From Prorocentrum cordatum (taxonomy: Eukaryota; Sar; Dinophyceae; Prorocentrales; Prorocentraceae): a DNA stretch of 30,000 nt. Of this stretch, positions 1 through 8,598 are shown piece after piece. The notes beneath the pieces are model-generated. The model ran no database searches and was not told the origin of the DNA. It was given only the letters and a program-made list of their open reading frames with translations. Numbering within the stretch: position 1 is the stretch's first letter; each line of letters opens with the position of its first letter. The position numbers were made by a program, and so were the translations under genes. The stretch spans positions 1 to 30,000 of the forward strand of contig CAUYUJ010018304.1 in NCBI GenBank assembly GCA_963575745.1, read 5' to 3'.

Positions 1-118
1 TCGTTCCCGCCTGGACGCTAGTACAGAGCTCTTCGGCATCGATGAGCTAGAGGAATTCCGGCGCGGGGTGGAGCTAGTTCGTCGACCGAGCAGAAAGGAC
101 AATCTGCCATTTTTTGGT

Positions 119-214
119 CGCGCGCGCAATGGAGATTGCGCCCGCATTGTACCAGGAAGCTCTACGAGTTCCCAACGTAGCCATTTTGGCTCAAGTTCCC
201 GGCGGTAACCAAGG
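119..214 (+). repeat. Spliced-leader-site repeat, copy 1 (contains the leader)
   Basis: This short dispersed repeat occurs three times in the window (also 5365-5440 and 7805-7874). The shared part reads GCGCGCAATG...GCCCGCATTG...GAAGCTCTACGAGTTCCC...GGCGGTAACC. Copy 1 differs from copy 2 by an extra 27 nt between GAGTTCCC and GGCGGTAACC. That extra segment carries the dinoflagellate spliced leader plus a second AGTTCCC. Similarity to copy 2 fades soon after GGTAACCA. It lies about 280 bases upstream of the open frame at 475-1629 and may be part of that element's 5' untranslated region. Confidence 0.7.
176..195 (+). other. Relict dinoflagellate spliced leader (DinoSL)
   Basis: The 20 bases CGTAGCCATTTTGGCTCAAG match the last 20 of the 22 nt of the dinoflagellate spliced leader exon (DCCGUAGCCAUUUUGGCUCAAG, from established knowledge). 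An SL RNA gene would continue with a GT splice donor after CAAG; here the next bases are TTCCC, so this is a leader already joined to a message and copied back into the genome. In the related copy at 5365-5440 the genomic sequence reads ...GCGAG then TTCCCGGCGG, so joining the leader to an AG acceptor there would give exactly the junction seen here, CAAG-TTCCCGGCGG. The two bases before position 176 are AA rather than the expected D-C, a minor 5' loss. Confidence 0.88.
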
Positions 215-474
215 CCTCCTTGCGGGGGCCTTGGGTGCCGCTGGGGACTCCTTTGTGGCCCCCCCCCGCCGCGCCCCACCCGCCCTCGGCCGCGCCCGTC
301 CATCTCTCTCCTCTCGGGCCTCGGCACCCTCGCGATAGCGGCGGCTGCTGGCGCCTGGCGGCTGGCATCTTCTCTGCTTGGTGAATTGTTGGCAGGCCTA
401 TTACAGATATCTTGTGGCTAGCTGGCACGCTGTATTCCAGTTTTTCTCTTGGGGCTGCTTTGTTGTTTTGTTGA
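215..474. other. Non-coding stretch upstream of the ORF1-like region
   Basis: This is GC-rich and C-rich to about 340 and then T/G-rich. No convincing open frame is present. The run into the coding region ends with TGTTATCTCAG at 489-499, which could be a cis-splice acceptor for the frame that opens after the TGA at 472-474. Confidence 0.4.
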
Positions 475-1629
475 TTTGTAATCACGGCTGTTATCTCAGA
501 AGACGACTGGGACTTTGAAGGCTGGGACGAGATCCCCGAACATACGACACAGGACGAACGTGCTCTATTCTCGGCGTTGGAGGCTTCGAAAGCAGGACGT
601 AACGCAGATTCGATGTCGACAGACCCTTCTTCTGCTGGCCATCCACCACAACTTGTGATGCATCATGGCCCTGCTCATGCCTTTGCATCTGCTGCCGCTG
701 CTTGTGCTGATGTCTCTATGAAGCAAATCAGTGAGAGGGACGAGGTGGGGGATGCTTCCAGGTCTTCCAAGATGGCTCGTGCTGGGATGGGTGGTAAGGG
801 CGCTTCAGATGACAAAGAACCTGTCACTATTGGTCTATTGCGTAATGAATTCCAGAATTTGGCAGATATGCTCAAATGTACCCTGACGGAACATAAGGAG
901 GAGGTGAGGAAGGAGATCCAGCAGGAGGTTGCACCCTTGAAGTCAGACCTTGAACAACTCAGGGAGGTGGTGAGGCAGCAGCAGCAGCAGGAGGCGGTGA
1001 ATGCTCAGGTTCAGAAGCAGTTAGCGACGGTAGGGATTGATGGTGCGGCCAGTGAGGCTGCCTCTGTATCTACTCGGGTGAGTCTTGGAGGCAATGCAGG
1101 CCCTAGGAACACAACCCCATTTGTCCCTGGATACTTGACGCTCTCGGGCTGGACTTCGGAAGACCCTCGAGATGTCCAGGCGCGTACGAGTAACATCATG
1201 TCTGAGGCCAGGGCCACCAGAGTTATCCAGATTCGCTTGGATGAAGTTGGCTCGCAGTTTGAGGTAAATGCGAAGATCTTTGATCGTGAGGCCATTAAGA
1301 GAGAGTACCAGGACAAGCCGTTCGGTGTCTTTAGGCTGCGTATTTTCTTCGTACACGGCACGAGTAAGGATGCTGTCTGGAAGGTCAGGGAGGAGTTCTG
1401 GAAAGCTATCTCTTCGCGCACGGGTTCTCTTTGGAAAGATGATTCTCTTCTTGCAGCTACCCAGTCGTACATCGGCATTCGTGTGCAGTGTGAGCCTTGG
1501 CGTGAGGGACAGGTGAGTGCAGGCAGTAAACTTACAGCTACGTACTTTCGTGTGAGGAATCCGCTGAAGAAAAACAATCGTGTACGTATTCAGTATGGGT
1601 CTCCTGTGATGTCTTGGGCTTGGGGCTAT
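475..1629 (+). CDS. LINE ORF1-like coiled-coil protein, partial (interrupted by satellite)
   Basis: The frame opens after a TGA at 472-474 and is continuous and protein-like from about 484. The first ATG is at 613, yet the upstream stretch (DDWDFEGWDEIPEH) already looks coding, so an earlier exon or lost start is likely; AG at 498-499 is a possible acceptor. Numbered from the ATG, residues 75-138 are a strong coiled coil with a Q-rich end. Residues 170-330 form a globular region with alternating hydrophobic strands (VFRLRIFFVHG) and basic patches, ending in RNPLKKNNRVRIQYGSP. This order of acidic N-terminus, coiled coil and small basic domain resembles the N-terminal (ORF1/gag-like) part of dinoflagellate non-LTR retrotransposons, where an endonuclease and reverse transcriptase would follow. 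Here the frame runs instead into a 90-bp satellite and stops at 2698-2700. The family assignment is inference; that this is former coding sequence is fairly secure. Confidence 0.65.
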
Positions 1630-2515
1630 CCCTCACACGTTTCGTGGCCCCATAGGGAGCTCCACCGAAGGCCCAATGGCTGCCGTCCGCATGCGTCCCG
1701 CACACCCATTTCGGCACACCCCTCACACGTTTCGTGGCCCCACAGGGAGCTCCACCGAAGGCCCCAGTGCTGCCGTCCGCATGCGTCCCGCACACCCATT
1801 TCGGCACACCCCTCACACGTTTCGTGGCCCCATAGGGAGCTCCACCGAAGGCCCCATGGCTGCCGTCCGCATGCGTCCCGCACACCCATTTCGTCACACC
1901 CCTCACACGTTTCGTGGCCCCATAGGGAGCTCCACCGAAGGCCCCATGGCTGCCGTCCGCATGCGTCCCGCACACCCATTTCGGCACACCCCTCACACGT
2001 TTCGTGGCCCCACAGGGAGCTCCACCGAAGGCCCCATGGCATGCCGTCCGCAATTACTTCCTCGCACACCCATTTTGGCACACCCTTCACACTTTCGTGG
2101 CCCCATACCGCTCCACCGCCCCAAGGTGTGCCCGCTGCGTCCCGCACACCCATTTCGCCACACCCCTCACACGTTTCGTGGCCCCATAGGGAGCTCCACC
2201 GAGGAAGCCCCATGCTGCTGCCGTCCGCAATGCGTCCCGCACACCCATTTCGGCACACCCCTCACACGTTTCGTGGCCCCACAGGGAGCTCCACCGAAGG
2301 CCCCATTGCTGCCGTCCGCATGCGTCCCGCACACCCATTTCGGCACACCCCTCACACGTTTCGTGGCCCCATAGGGAGCTCCACCGAAGGCCCCATGGCT
2401 GCCGTCCGCATGCGTCCCGCACACCCATTTCGGCACACCCCTCACACGTTTCGTGGCCCCACAGGGAGCTCCACCGAAGGCCCCACTGCTGCCGTCCGCA
2501 TGCGTCCCGCACACC
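1630..2515 (+). repeat. 90-bp satellite array, about 10 units
   Basis: The period is 90 bp, shown by CCTCACACGTTTCGTGGCCC recurring at 1631, 1721 and 1811. Each unit contains the constant core GGGAGCTCCACCGAAGG and the linker GCCGTCCGCATGCGTCCC. Units are nearly identical except one decayed unit at about 2038-2135, which has small insertions and deletions. Because 90 is a multiple of 3 and the unit has few stop codons, long open frames appear on both strands; I do not treat them as genes. Confidence 0.95.
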
Positions 2516-2926
2516 AGGTGTGTGGCGTGCCGACATGGGCGTCGCGGCGCGCGGGCGCTGCCGTCGGGGTTCCCAGGGAAGCCCCCTGCAGAGGCGACGC
2601 TCAGAGTCACGAGTACCGAGAGTCACGCAGACCCAAACTGTTCACAGTCGTATACATACATTTACACTGGGCGTATCCATGCACGCATTCATGCGAATAG
2701 AATCAATCGCGCGCAGATTCATTCATAATCAGACTCGCTCGCGATCCGACTCGCACGCGCTCAAGCTTTCATATTCGGACCTATCGTCTTCGTTCGTGTT
2801 GTGTACACTGCCACGCATTTCGGCACACCCCTCATACGGCTCGTGGCCCCATAAGGAGCGCCACCGAAGAAGATATTCGCAATTGCGGTACTCTCAACTG
2901 CATATGGTTGGGTCCGTCGCCAGGCT
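1630..2926 (+). mobile_element. Satellite element E1 (no leader, trailer present)
   Basis: This is a member of the five-copy family that combines a tandem array with a conserved trailer. It lacks the leader seen in E2 to E5; its array abuts the ORF1-like frame at about 1630. The order is array (1630-2515), non-repetitive module (2516-2815, shared with E3), one degenerate unit (2816-2865) and trailer (2866-2926, with CTGCATATGGTTGGGTCC and CGCCAGGC). The bases after the trailer, TAATTTCCCCACGTCTTCG, resemble TATTTTTCCCCCCCATCTTCG at about 5576, which has no element next to it. That supports the right boundary. Confidence 0.6.
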
Positions 2927-3205
2927 AATTTCCCCACGTCTTCGATATTATTCCCTCTCGCCGTCTCAATCTCAGGTCGATCGGGTATCTATTACTGCCA
3001 AAAAGCACTCAGGCGGGATCGGCTGTTTCGAGTCATCTTGACAGGCGCTGTCGGTTTTTCTGTGCTTAACTCGAGCTGTAGGATGGCTACAAAGCTGGTA
3101 GGCACACCTAATCGATCTAGAGTCGTCAGGCGCGTTCGTCTGAAGTATCCAGACGTCTGAATTCGGTCTGCTACTCGAGCTAGGTCCGCGGAACTGTTCG
3201 TATTG
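2927..3205 (+). repeat. Start of duplicated block 1 (before the E2 insertion)
   Basis: This stretch is homologous to 5585-5860 over its whole length. Shared anchors are GTCGATCGGGTA, TATTACTGCCAAAAAGCA, GGCGGGATCGGCTGTT and CACACCTAATCGATC. It contains the first, divergent unit of the ~175-bp repeat, which is cut by element E2 at 3206-3210. Confidence 0.85.
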
Positions 3206-3210
3206 TATTT

Positions 3211-4310
3211 CCCAACCATCCTGTGGTGTTGGGTCCTCGTTTTGAAGAGACGGTGGTCCGCGTCTCCTCCTCTCCTCTCCTCTCCTCTCCTTTCCTCCTC
3301 TCCCTCCACACACCCCTCATACGTTTCGTGGCCCCATAGGGAGCTCCACCGAAGGCCCCATGGCTGCCGTCCGCATGCGTCCCGCACACCCATTTCGGCA
3401 CACCCCTCACACGTTTCGTGGCCCCATAGGGAGCTCCACCGAAGGCCCCAATGCTGCCGTCCGCATGCGTCCCGCACACCCATTTCGGCACACCCCTCAC
3501 ACGTTTCGTGGCCCCACAGGGAGCTCCACCGAAGGCCCCAGTGCTGCCGTCCGCATGCGTCCCGCACACCCATTTCGGCACACCCCTCACACGTTTCGTG
3601 GCCCCACAGGGAGCTCCACCGAAGGCCCCATGGCTGCCGTCCGCATGCGTCCCGCACACCCATTTCGGCACACCCCTCACACGTTTCGTGGCCCCACAGG
3701 GAGCTCCACCGAAGGCCCCATGGCTGCCGTCCGCATGCGTCCCGCACACCCATTTCGGCACACCCCTCACACGTTTCGTGGCCCCACAGGGAGCTCCACC
3801 GAAGGCCCCAGTGCTGCCGTCCGCATGCGTCCCGCACACCCATTTCGGCACACCCCTCACACGTTTCGTGGCCCCATAGGGAGCTCCACCGAAGGCCCCA
3901 TGGCTGCCGTCCGCATGCGTCCCGCACACCCATTTCGGCACACCCCTCACACGTTTCGTGGCCCCACAGGGAGCTCCACCGAAGGCCCCAGTGCTGCCGT
4001 CCGCATGCGTCCCGCACACCCATTTCGGCACACCCCTCACACGTTTCGTGGCCCCATAGGGAGCTCCACCGAAGGCCCCATGGCTGCCGTCCGCATGCGT
4101 CCCGCACACCCATTTCGGCACACCCCTCACACGTTTCGTGGCCCCACAGGGAGCTCCACCGAAGGCCCCAGTGCTGCCGTCCGCATGCGTCCCGCACACC
4201 CATTTCGGCACACCCCTCACACGTTTCGTGGCCCCATAGGGAGCTCCACCGAAGAATATATTCACAATTGCGGTACTCTCAACTGCATATGGTTGGGTCC
4301 TTCGCCAGGC
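3211..4310 (+). mobile_element. Satellite element E2, complete, nested in the 175-bp repeat
   Basis: The leader begins CCCAACCATCCTGTGGTG at 3211 (possibly TTGTATTT just before it belongs to the element). It is followed by CTCGTTTTGAAGAGAC, a CT-rich tract (3260-3306), the 90-bp array (3307-4250) and the trailer (4251-4310) ending TTCGCCAGGC. The leader can fold through CCCAAC/GTTGGG. The flanks AACTGTTCGTA and TATTTTTTTGAG match an uninterrupted repeat unit at about 4985-5012, so this is an insertion into an older array. TATTT occurs on both sides (3206-3210 and 4311-4315), as would a simple TA duplication. No coding capacity for a transposase is seen. Confidence 0.75.
3307..4250 (+). repeat. 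90-bp satellite array with alternating unit types
   Basis: About 10.5 near-identical 90-bp units. Two positions vary together: CCATAGG is usually followed by CCATGGCTGCC, and CCACAGG often by CCAGTGCTGCC. From about 3780 to 4250 the two types alternate strictly, making a 180-bp higher-order dimer. The T/C difference in CCATAGG/CCACAGG also switches one forward frame between TAG and CAG. The array shares every module with E1 and E4. Confidence 0.95.
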
Positions 4311-5290
4311 TATTTTTTTGAGATGATGATGCGTTTCTTGAGTTGAATGGAGCTGCAGATCAGCTACAGAGCGCTGTGGCACAACAATCGGAAGGAAAGC
4401 ATAAGGCGCGATAATCTGACGTATCTACAGGCCTGGAATCCGTTTATTATCAGCGCTTGAGCCGCAAAACTATTCGTACTCTGCTTTTTTTTTTTGGAGA
4501 CGGTAGCGATTTCTTGATTTGAATCGAGCTGCAGATGAGCTAGAGAGCTGTTCGGCAGAGCAATCGGCAGGAAATTATCAGGCACGCTAGTTCAAGACGC
4601 CTGAAATCAGTCTGCTATCAGCGCTGGGGCTGAACAACTATTCGTACTCTGCTAGTTTCTTGGATATGGTGATGGTTCTCTTGACTTAACTCGAGCTGCA
4701 GATCAGCTACAGAGCTGTGCAGTACAGGAATCGGAAGGAAATCAGCATGCGCGCTAGTTCAACGTATCTAGACGCCTGATCTCGGTCTGCTATCAGCGCT
4801 GGGGCTGAAAAACTATTTGTACTCTGCCGATTTTCTCGAGATGGTGATTATTTTCTTGTTAACTCGAGCTACAGATGGGCTACAGAGCTGTTCGGCACAG
4901 CAATGGGAAGGGCATCATTAGGCGCGATCGTCTGAAGTATCTAGACACCTGAACTCGGTCTGCTATCAGCGCTGGGGCTGAACAACTGTTCGTACTATGC
5001 TATTTTTTTGAGGTGGTGTGGGTTTTCTTGACCTAACTCGAGCTGCAGATGAGCTACAGAGCTGTTTGGCACAGCAATCGGAAGGGAATAATCAGGCGCG
5101 CCAGTTCCAAGTATCTAGACGCCTGAACTCGGTCTGCTATCAGCGCTGGGGCTGAACAACTAGTCGTACCCCGTGAATTTTTTAGAGATGGTGATGGTTT
5201 TCTTTACGCTGTTCGGCACAGCGATCGGAAGGAAATCAACAGGCGCGCTAGCTCAAAGTGTCCAGACGCCTGAACTCGGTCTGGTATGTT
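4311..5290 (+). repeat. ~175-bp tandem repeat, block 1
   Basis: The units carry CTCGAGCTGCAGATGAGC, GCACAGCAATCGGAAGG, CAGGCGCGCTAGTTC, GTATCTAGACGCCTGAA, GGTCTGCTATCAGCGCTGG and TTCGTACTCTGCTA. The anchor AGCTGCAGAT (or a variant) lies at 4351, 4528, 4694, 4867 and 5040, so spacing is 166-177 bp. The last unit (from about 5185) is short: GGTTTTCTTTACGCTGTTCG skips the AGCTGCAGAT segment. The same deletion ends block 2. Confidence 0.92.
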
Positions 5291-5584
5291 TATTATTTAT
5301 TTCCAGAGATGTTTTTTCCTCGTTCCTTCTTCTCCTCCACGTCCTCCTCCATGAGACCGCGCCCTCGCGCGCGCAATGCGAGATTGCCGCGCCCGCATTG
5401 CACGAGGAAGCTCTGCGAGTTCCCGGCGGTAACCAGGGTTGACGTTTTACCGCCGGCTCCCAGTTCCGGCGCGCTGGGGGGCTAGTTGGCAAAAAAGTTT
5501 CGACGGATGTTTTGCATCGTTTTGCTCGGTTTAAATTCGATATCTCGGAATTCAACAATTCGTTTGAGCTCTAGTATTTTTCCC
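5291..5584. other. Spacer between duplicated blocks, with spliced-leader-site repeat copy 2
   Basis: This has a pyrimidine-rich stretch (5305-5352) followed by the second copy of the spliced-leader-site repeat (5365-5440), where GCGAG|TTCCCGGCGG marks the inferred trans-splice acceptor (AG at 5418-5419). The polypyrimidine tract upstream suits a splice acceptor. The rest, TTTCGACGGATG to TTTTTCCCCCCC, shows nothing recognisable. Confidence 0.6.
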
Positions 5585-6605
5585 CCCCATCTTCGATATG
5601 ACTCCCGCTCGCCATCTTAATCTCAGGTCGATCGGGTACCTATTACTGCCAAAAAGCATGTGGGCGGGATCGGCTGTTCGGGTCATCTTGACCGATCTGT
5701 CAGTTTTCTAAACTTTAACTCGAGCTGTAGGACCGCTACAGAGCTGGTATACACACCTAATCGATCCTGAATCATCAGGCGCGTTCGTCTCCAGCATCTA
5801 GAGGTCAGAACTCGGTCTCCTACCAGAGCTAGGTCCGCACAACTATTTGTACTCCACCGATTTTTTTTCGAGATGATTTTGCGTTTCTTCACTTAACTCG
5901 AGCTGCAGATGAGCTAGAGAGCTTTTTGCACAGCAATCGGAAGGAAACCATCAGGTGCGATAGTCTGAAGTATCTAGACGCCTGAATTCGGTCTGCTATC
6001 AGCGCAGAAGCCGAACAACTGTTCGTACTCTGCATTTTTTTTGGTGATGGAATTGGTGTTCTTAACTTAACTCGAACTGCAGAGGAGCTGCAGAGCTCTT
6101 CGGCGCAGCAATCGGAGGGAAATCGTCAGGCGCGCCAGTTCAAAGTATCTAGACGCTTGAAATCAGTCTGATAGCAGCGCTCGGGCTGAAAAACTATTCG
6201 TACTCTGCTAATTTCTTGGAGATTGGTTTTCTTGACTTAACTCGCGCTGCTGATGAGCTACAGAGCTGTTCTGCACAGCAATCGGAAGGGAATCATCAGG
6301 GGCGCTAGTTCAAAGTATCTAGACGCCTGATCTCGGTCTGCTATCACGCGCTCGGGCTGAACAGCTATTCGTACTCTGCTAATTCTCTGGAGATGGTATT
6401 GGTTTTCATGATTTGACTCGAGCTGCAAGTGAGCTACAGAGCTGTTCGGCACAGCAATCGAACGGAAATAATCAGGCGCGCTAGTTTAAAGTATCCAGAC
6501 GCCTGAACTCGGTCTAATATCAGCGCTGGGACCGAAAAACTGTTCGTACTCTGATAATTTTTTAAGAGATGGTGATGGTTTTCCTTACGCTCTTCGGCAC
6601 AGCCA
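5585..6605 (+). repeat. ~175-bp tandem repeat, block 2 (segmental duplicate)
   Basis: It begins with the same non-repetitive introduction as 2935-3200 (TCTTCGATAT, GGTCGATCGGGTA) and continues with units anchored at about 5722, 5901, 6075, 6245 and 6421. It ends with a shortened unit at about 6570 carrying the same internal deletion as block 1 (TTTTCCTTACGCTCTTCGG). Same head, same array and same terminal deletion indicate duplication of a whole block rather than independent amplification. Block 1 has six full units plus E2; block 2 has five and no insertion. Confidence 0.88.
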
Positions 6606-6980
6606 TCCTTCCCCCCGCGCGTCGTCAGCACTTGATGGCCGAGGCCGCCTTCCCCCCGCGCGTCGTCGGCCCCGCGGGAGCGCGGGCCTCCTTCCGAGCA
6701 GCCGGCGGCGCACCCGTCGTGTTCGCCCTGTGTTGGTGCACGCGCCGCCATAGCCGAGGCATTTATGAAAGTGCTCCCCAGCTCCGTAGCCGGTTGACAG
6801 CTCGATTAAGGTAGAGAAGACTCATATAACTTCGTAATCAAAGTCGCAGAATGCGAATACTTGTTTGGATCCAGCTCTGCTAGCAGACCGACCTTGTTAG
6901 ATATGAGAAATGCGAGGAATCCTTTTTGAATCGAACATTATTCTACGCAAGATTGGATCACGCTGCGTTTGTAGGTAAAC
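6606..6980. other. GC-rich patch then unique DNA, no gene seen
   Basis: From 6606 to 6760 the sequence is GC-rich and contains a direct repeat, CCTTCCCCCCGCGCGTCGTC, at about 6606 and again at about 6649. From 6770 the composition falls to AT-richer DNA with no open frame worth reporting. Confidence 0.5.
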
Positions 6981-7690
6981 GTTTCAGGTCTGTATCTGCA
7001 GCATTTCCTTCGATATACTACCAGTGACGAGTATTGATAATAGAAGTTGTTGGTCGAAGAACCCAACGATGGTTTCGAACATTTTCAGGAATTTGGCGAG
7101 TCGTGTGGCCATGAAGTTTCTTCGCACCTGGATAAGTTCCGCTGCTGTTCGCTTGGAATTATCAGGTCTGTAGCTGCTGTACTTGAAAGTGTTTGTGCAA
7201 ACGACTGTCGCTAGAACCCGAAACAATGATGTTTCTAGTGTTCAAGCTGATGTTCCAGAAACTTACTGTCTGCATTGACAGCTATTTCATGTGTATAGGG
7301 AGCTCTGCGTCTGTCTGTGAAATTTTGCAGGTCTGTACCTGAAATATTACTATCGAAAGACATAGAAGAGCCGACTTGGAATTGCAATGAAACGTGAAGA
7401 TTCTTTTTGTTTTCCAAGGTTTCCAGAGACTAGAGAATTGATTTGAAATGCAAGATTCTTCTAGTGAGTATTTACTTGCACGGCGTTTGCCGGTGAAACT
7501 CTTAAGGCTTTAGCTGCAATATTTCTATCGATCCACATTCAGAGGTCGATCTCAAACATGCAAGTTTTTGAAGAAAAATACAGATTCCTAGAGCAAGGTG
7601 GCGATCCGATTGAAACCAACTTTTTCTGCAATTGGAGAAGTCCTTGTCTCGTTCGTTTACAACATAGTAATCTTTAGCTCCAAAATATGG
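6981..7690 (+). repeat. Decayed ~170-bp tandem repeat, about 4-5 units
   Basis: A recurring anchor (GGTCTGTATCTGCAGCATTT, GGTCTGTAGCTGCTGTA, GGTCTGTACCTGAAATATT, GGCTTTAGCTGCAATATTT, TCTTTAGCTCCAAAATAT) falls at 6987, 7164, 7330, 7506 and 7671. The intervals are 177, 166, 176 and 165 bp. Sequence between the anchors is strongly diverged, so this is an old array. Its period is like that of the 175-bp repeat next door, but I see no clear sequence similarity between them. Confidence 0.6.
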
Positions 7691-7804
7691 AAAATATTAT
7701 ACAACAGATTTTCCTTTGGAACCCCCACCAATGTTTTCCTCTAGTTTCCAAGCTGGTACTCCAAGGAGCTTCCTTTCCGCATCGACAGCGCTGTTATGTG
7801 TCTA

Positions 7805-7874
7805 CGAAACTCTACGAGATCCCTGGCCGTAACCTGGTTGACGGTTTACCGCCGGCATCCAGTTTCGGTCGGTT
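7805..7874 (+). repeat. Spliced-leader-site repeat, copy 3
   Basis: GAAACTCTACGAGATCCC, then CCGTAACCTGGTTGACG, GTTTACCGCCGGCATCCAG and TTTCGG align with copy 2 (5407-5476) over about 70 bp with scattered substitutions. Here the putative acceptor reads CGAG|ATCCC. No spliced leader is present. Confidence 0.65.
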
Positions 7875-8282
7875 GAAAATCCGCCGCCCCCCGTCCAGAC
7901 CCACGGGTAAGGGTAGGTGGATGGGCAAGGAAAGGGAAAACGGTTGTTTGGAAAAGGAAGTGCTGTAAACCACTCGCGCCCAGGGGGCTGGTGGATTATC
8001 TCTGTAGCGAGGCTCCCGCCCGAGATTTTTTTTCTGGATTCAGGCCCCCCGGATGTTACTAAAACTTTTGTTTTGGAAGGCTAGCCCGATGGCTGCTTCG
8101 GATTACAAAAGTGCGGGCTCCATGGGGAAGGCGGCTCGCGCTTGAGATTTCCTCGCGATTCACTCGCGGACATGGCTCACGTTTGATGCCTCCTGCATGT
8201 GTGCGTGTGTGTCTGTGTGAATGAGTGAATCAGTGAGTGAGTGAATGTGCGTGTCTGCGTGGTGAGGGTCTGGGCTTGGTGG
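7875..8282. other. No gene seen
   Basis: Mixed-composition DNA. Two related phrases, GCGAGGCTCCCGCCCGAGATTT (split as GCGAGGCTCC and CGCCCGAGATTT, about 8009) and CGGCTCGCGCTTGAGATTTCC (split as CGGCTCGCGC and TTGAGATTTCC, about 8131), suggest a weak repeat. A short TGTGTG/GAGTGA low-complexity run precedes the GAT microsatellite. Confidence 0.4.
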
Positions 8283-8286
8283 TGAC

Positions 8287-8332
<46 letters not shown>

Positions 8333-8560
8333 CTGATGATGTTGACGATGACGCTAATGATGATCATGGTGATTTTGATGATGATGACGATGAAAGATGT
8401 GATGCTGACGGGGACGGTTATCAGGATGAGTATGACGGAGATTAGGGTAAGGTTGATCGCCATGGTGATTCTGATGTGTTCGCGTGGGCATGAGTAGGAT
8501 GATTCGGATTGTGATTATGATAGTGCTGCTAATGCTGATAGATGCTGATGATGATGATGG

Positions 8561-8598
<38 letters not shown>

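Noticed and set aside
176-195. An SL RNA gene
   Set aside because: CAAG is followed by TTCCC, not by a GT donor, and no Sm-like site was seen downstream.
2992-4382. Long open frames on both strands through the 90-bp satellite
   Set aside because: The period is a multiple of three and the unit lacks stops in several frames, so frames stay open on both strands automatically. No start context, no independent domain.
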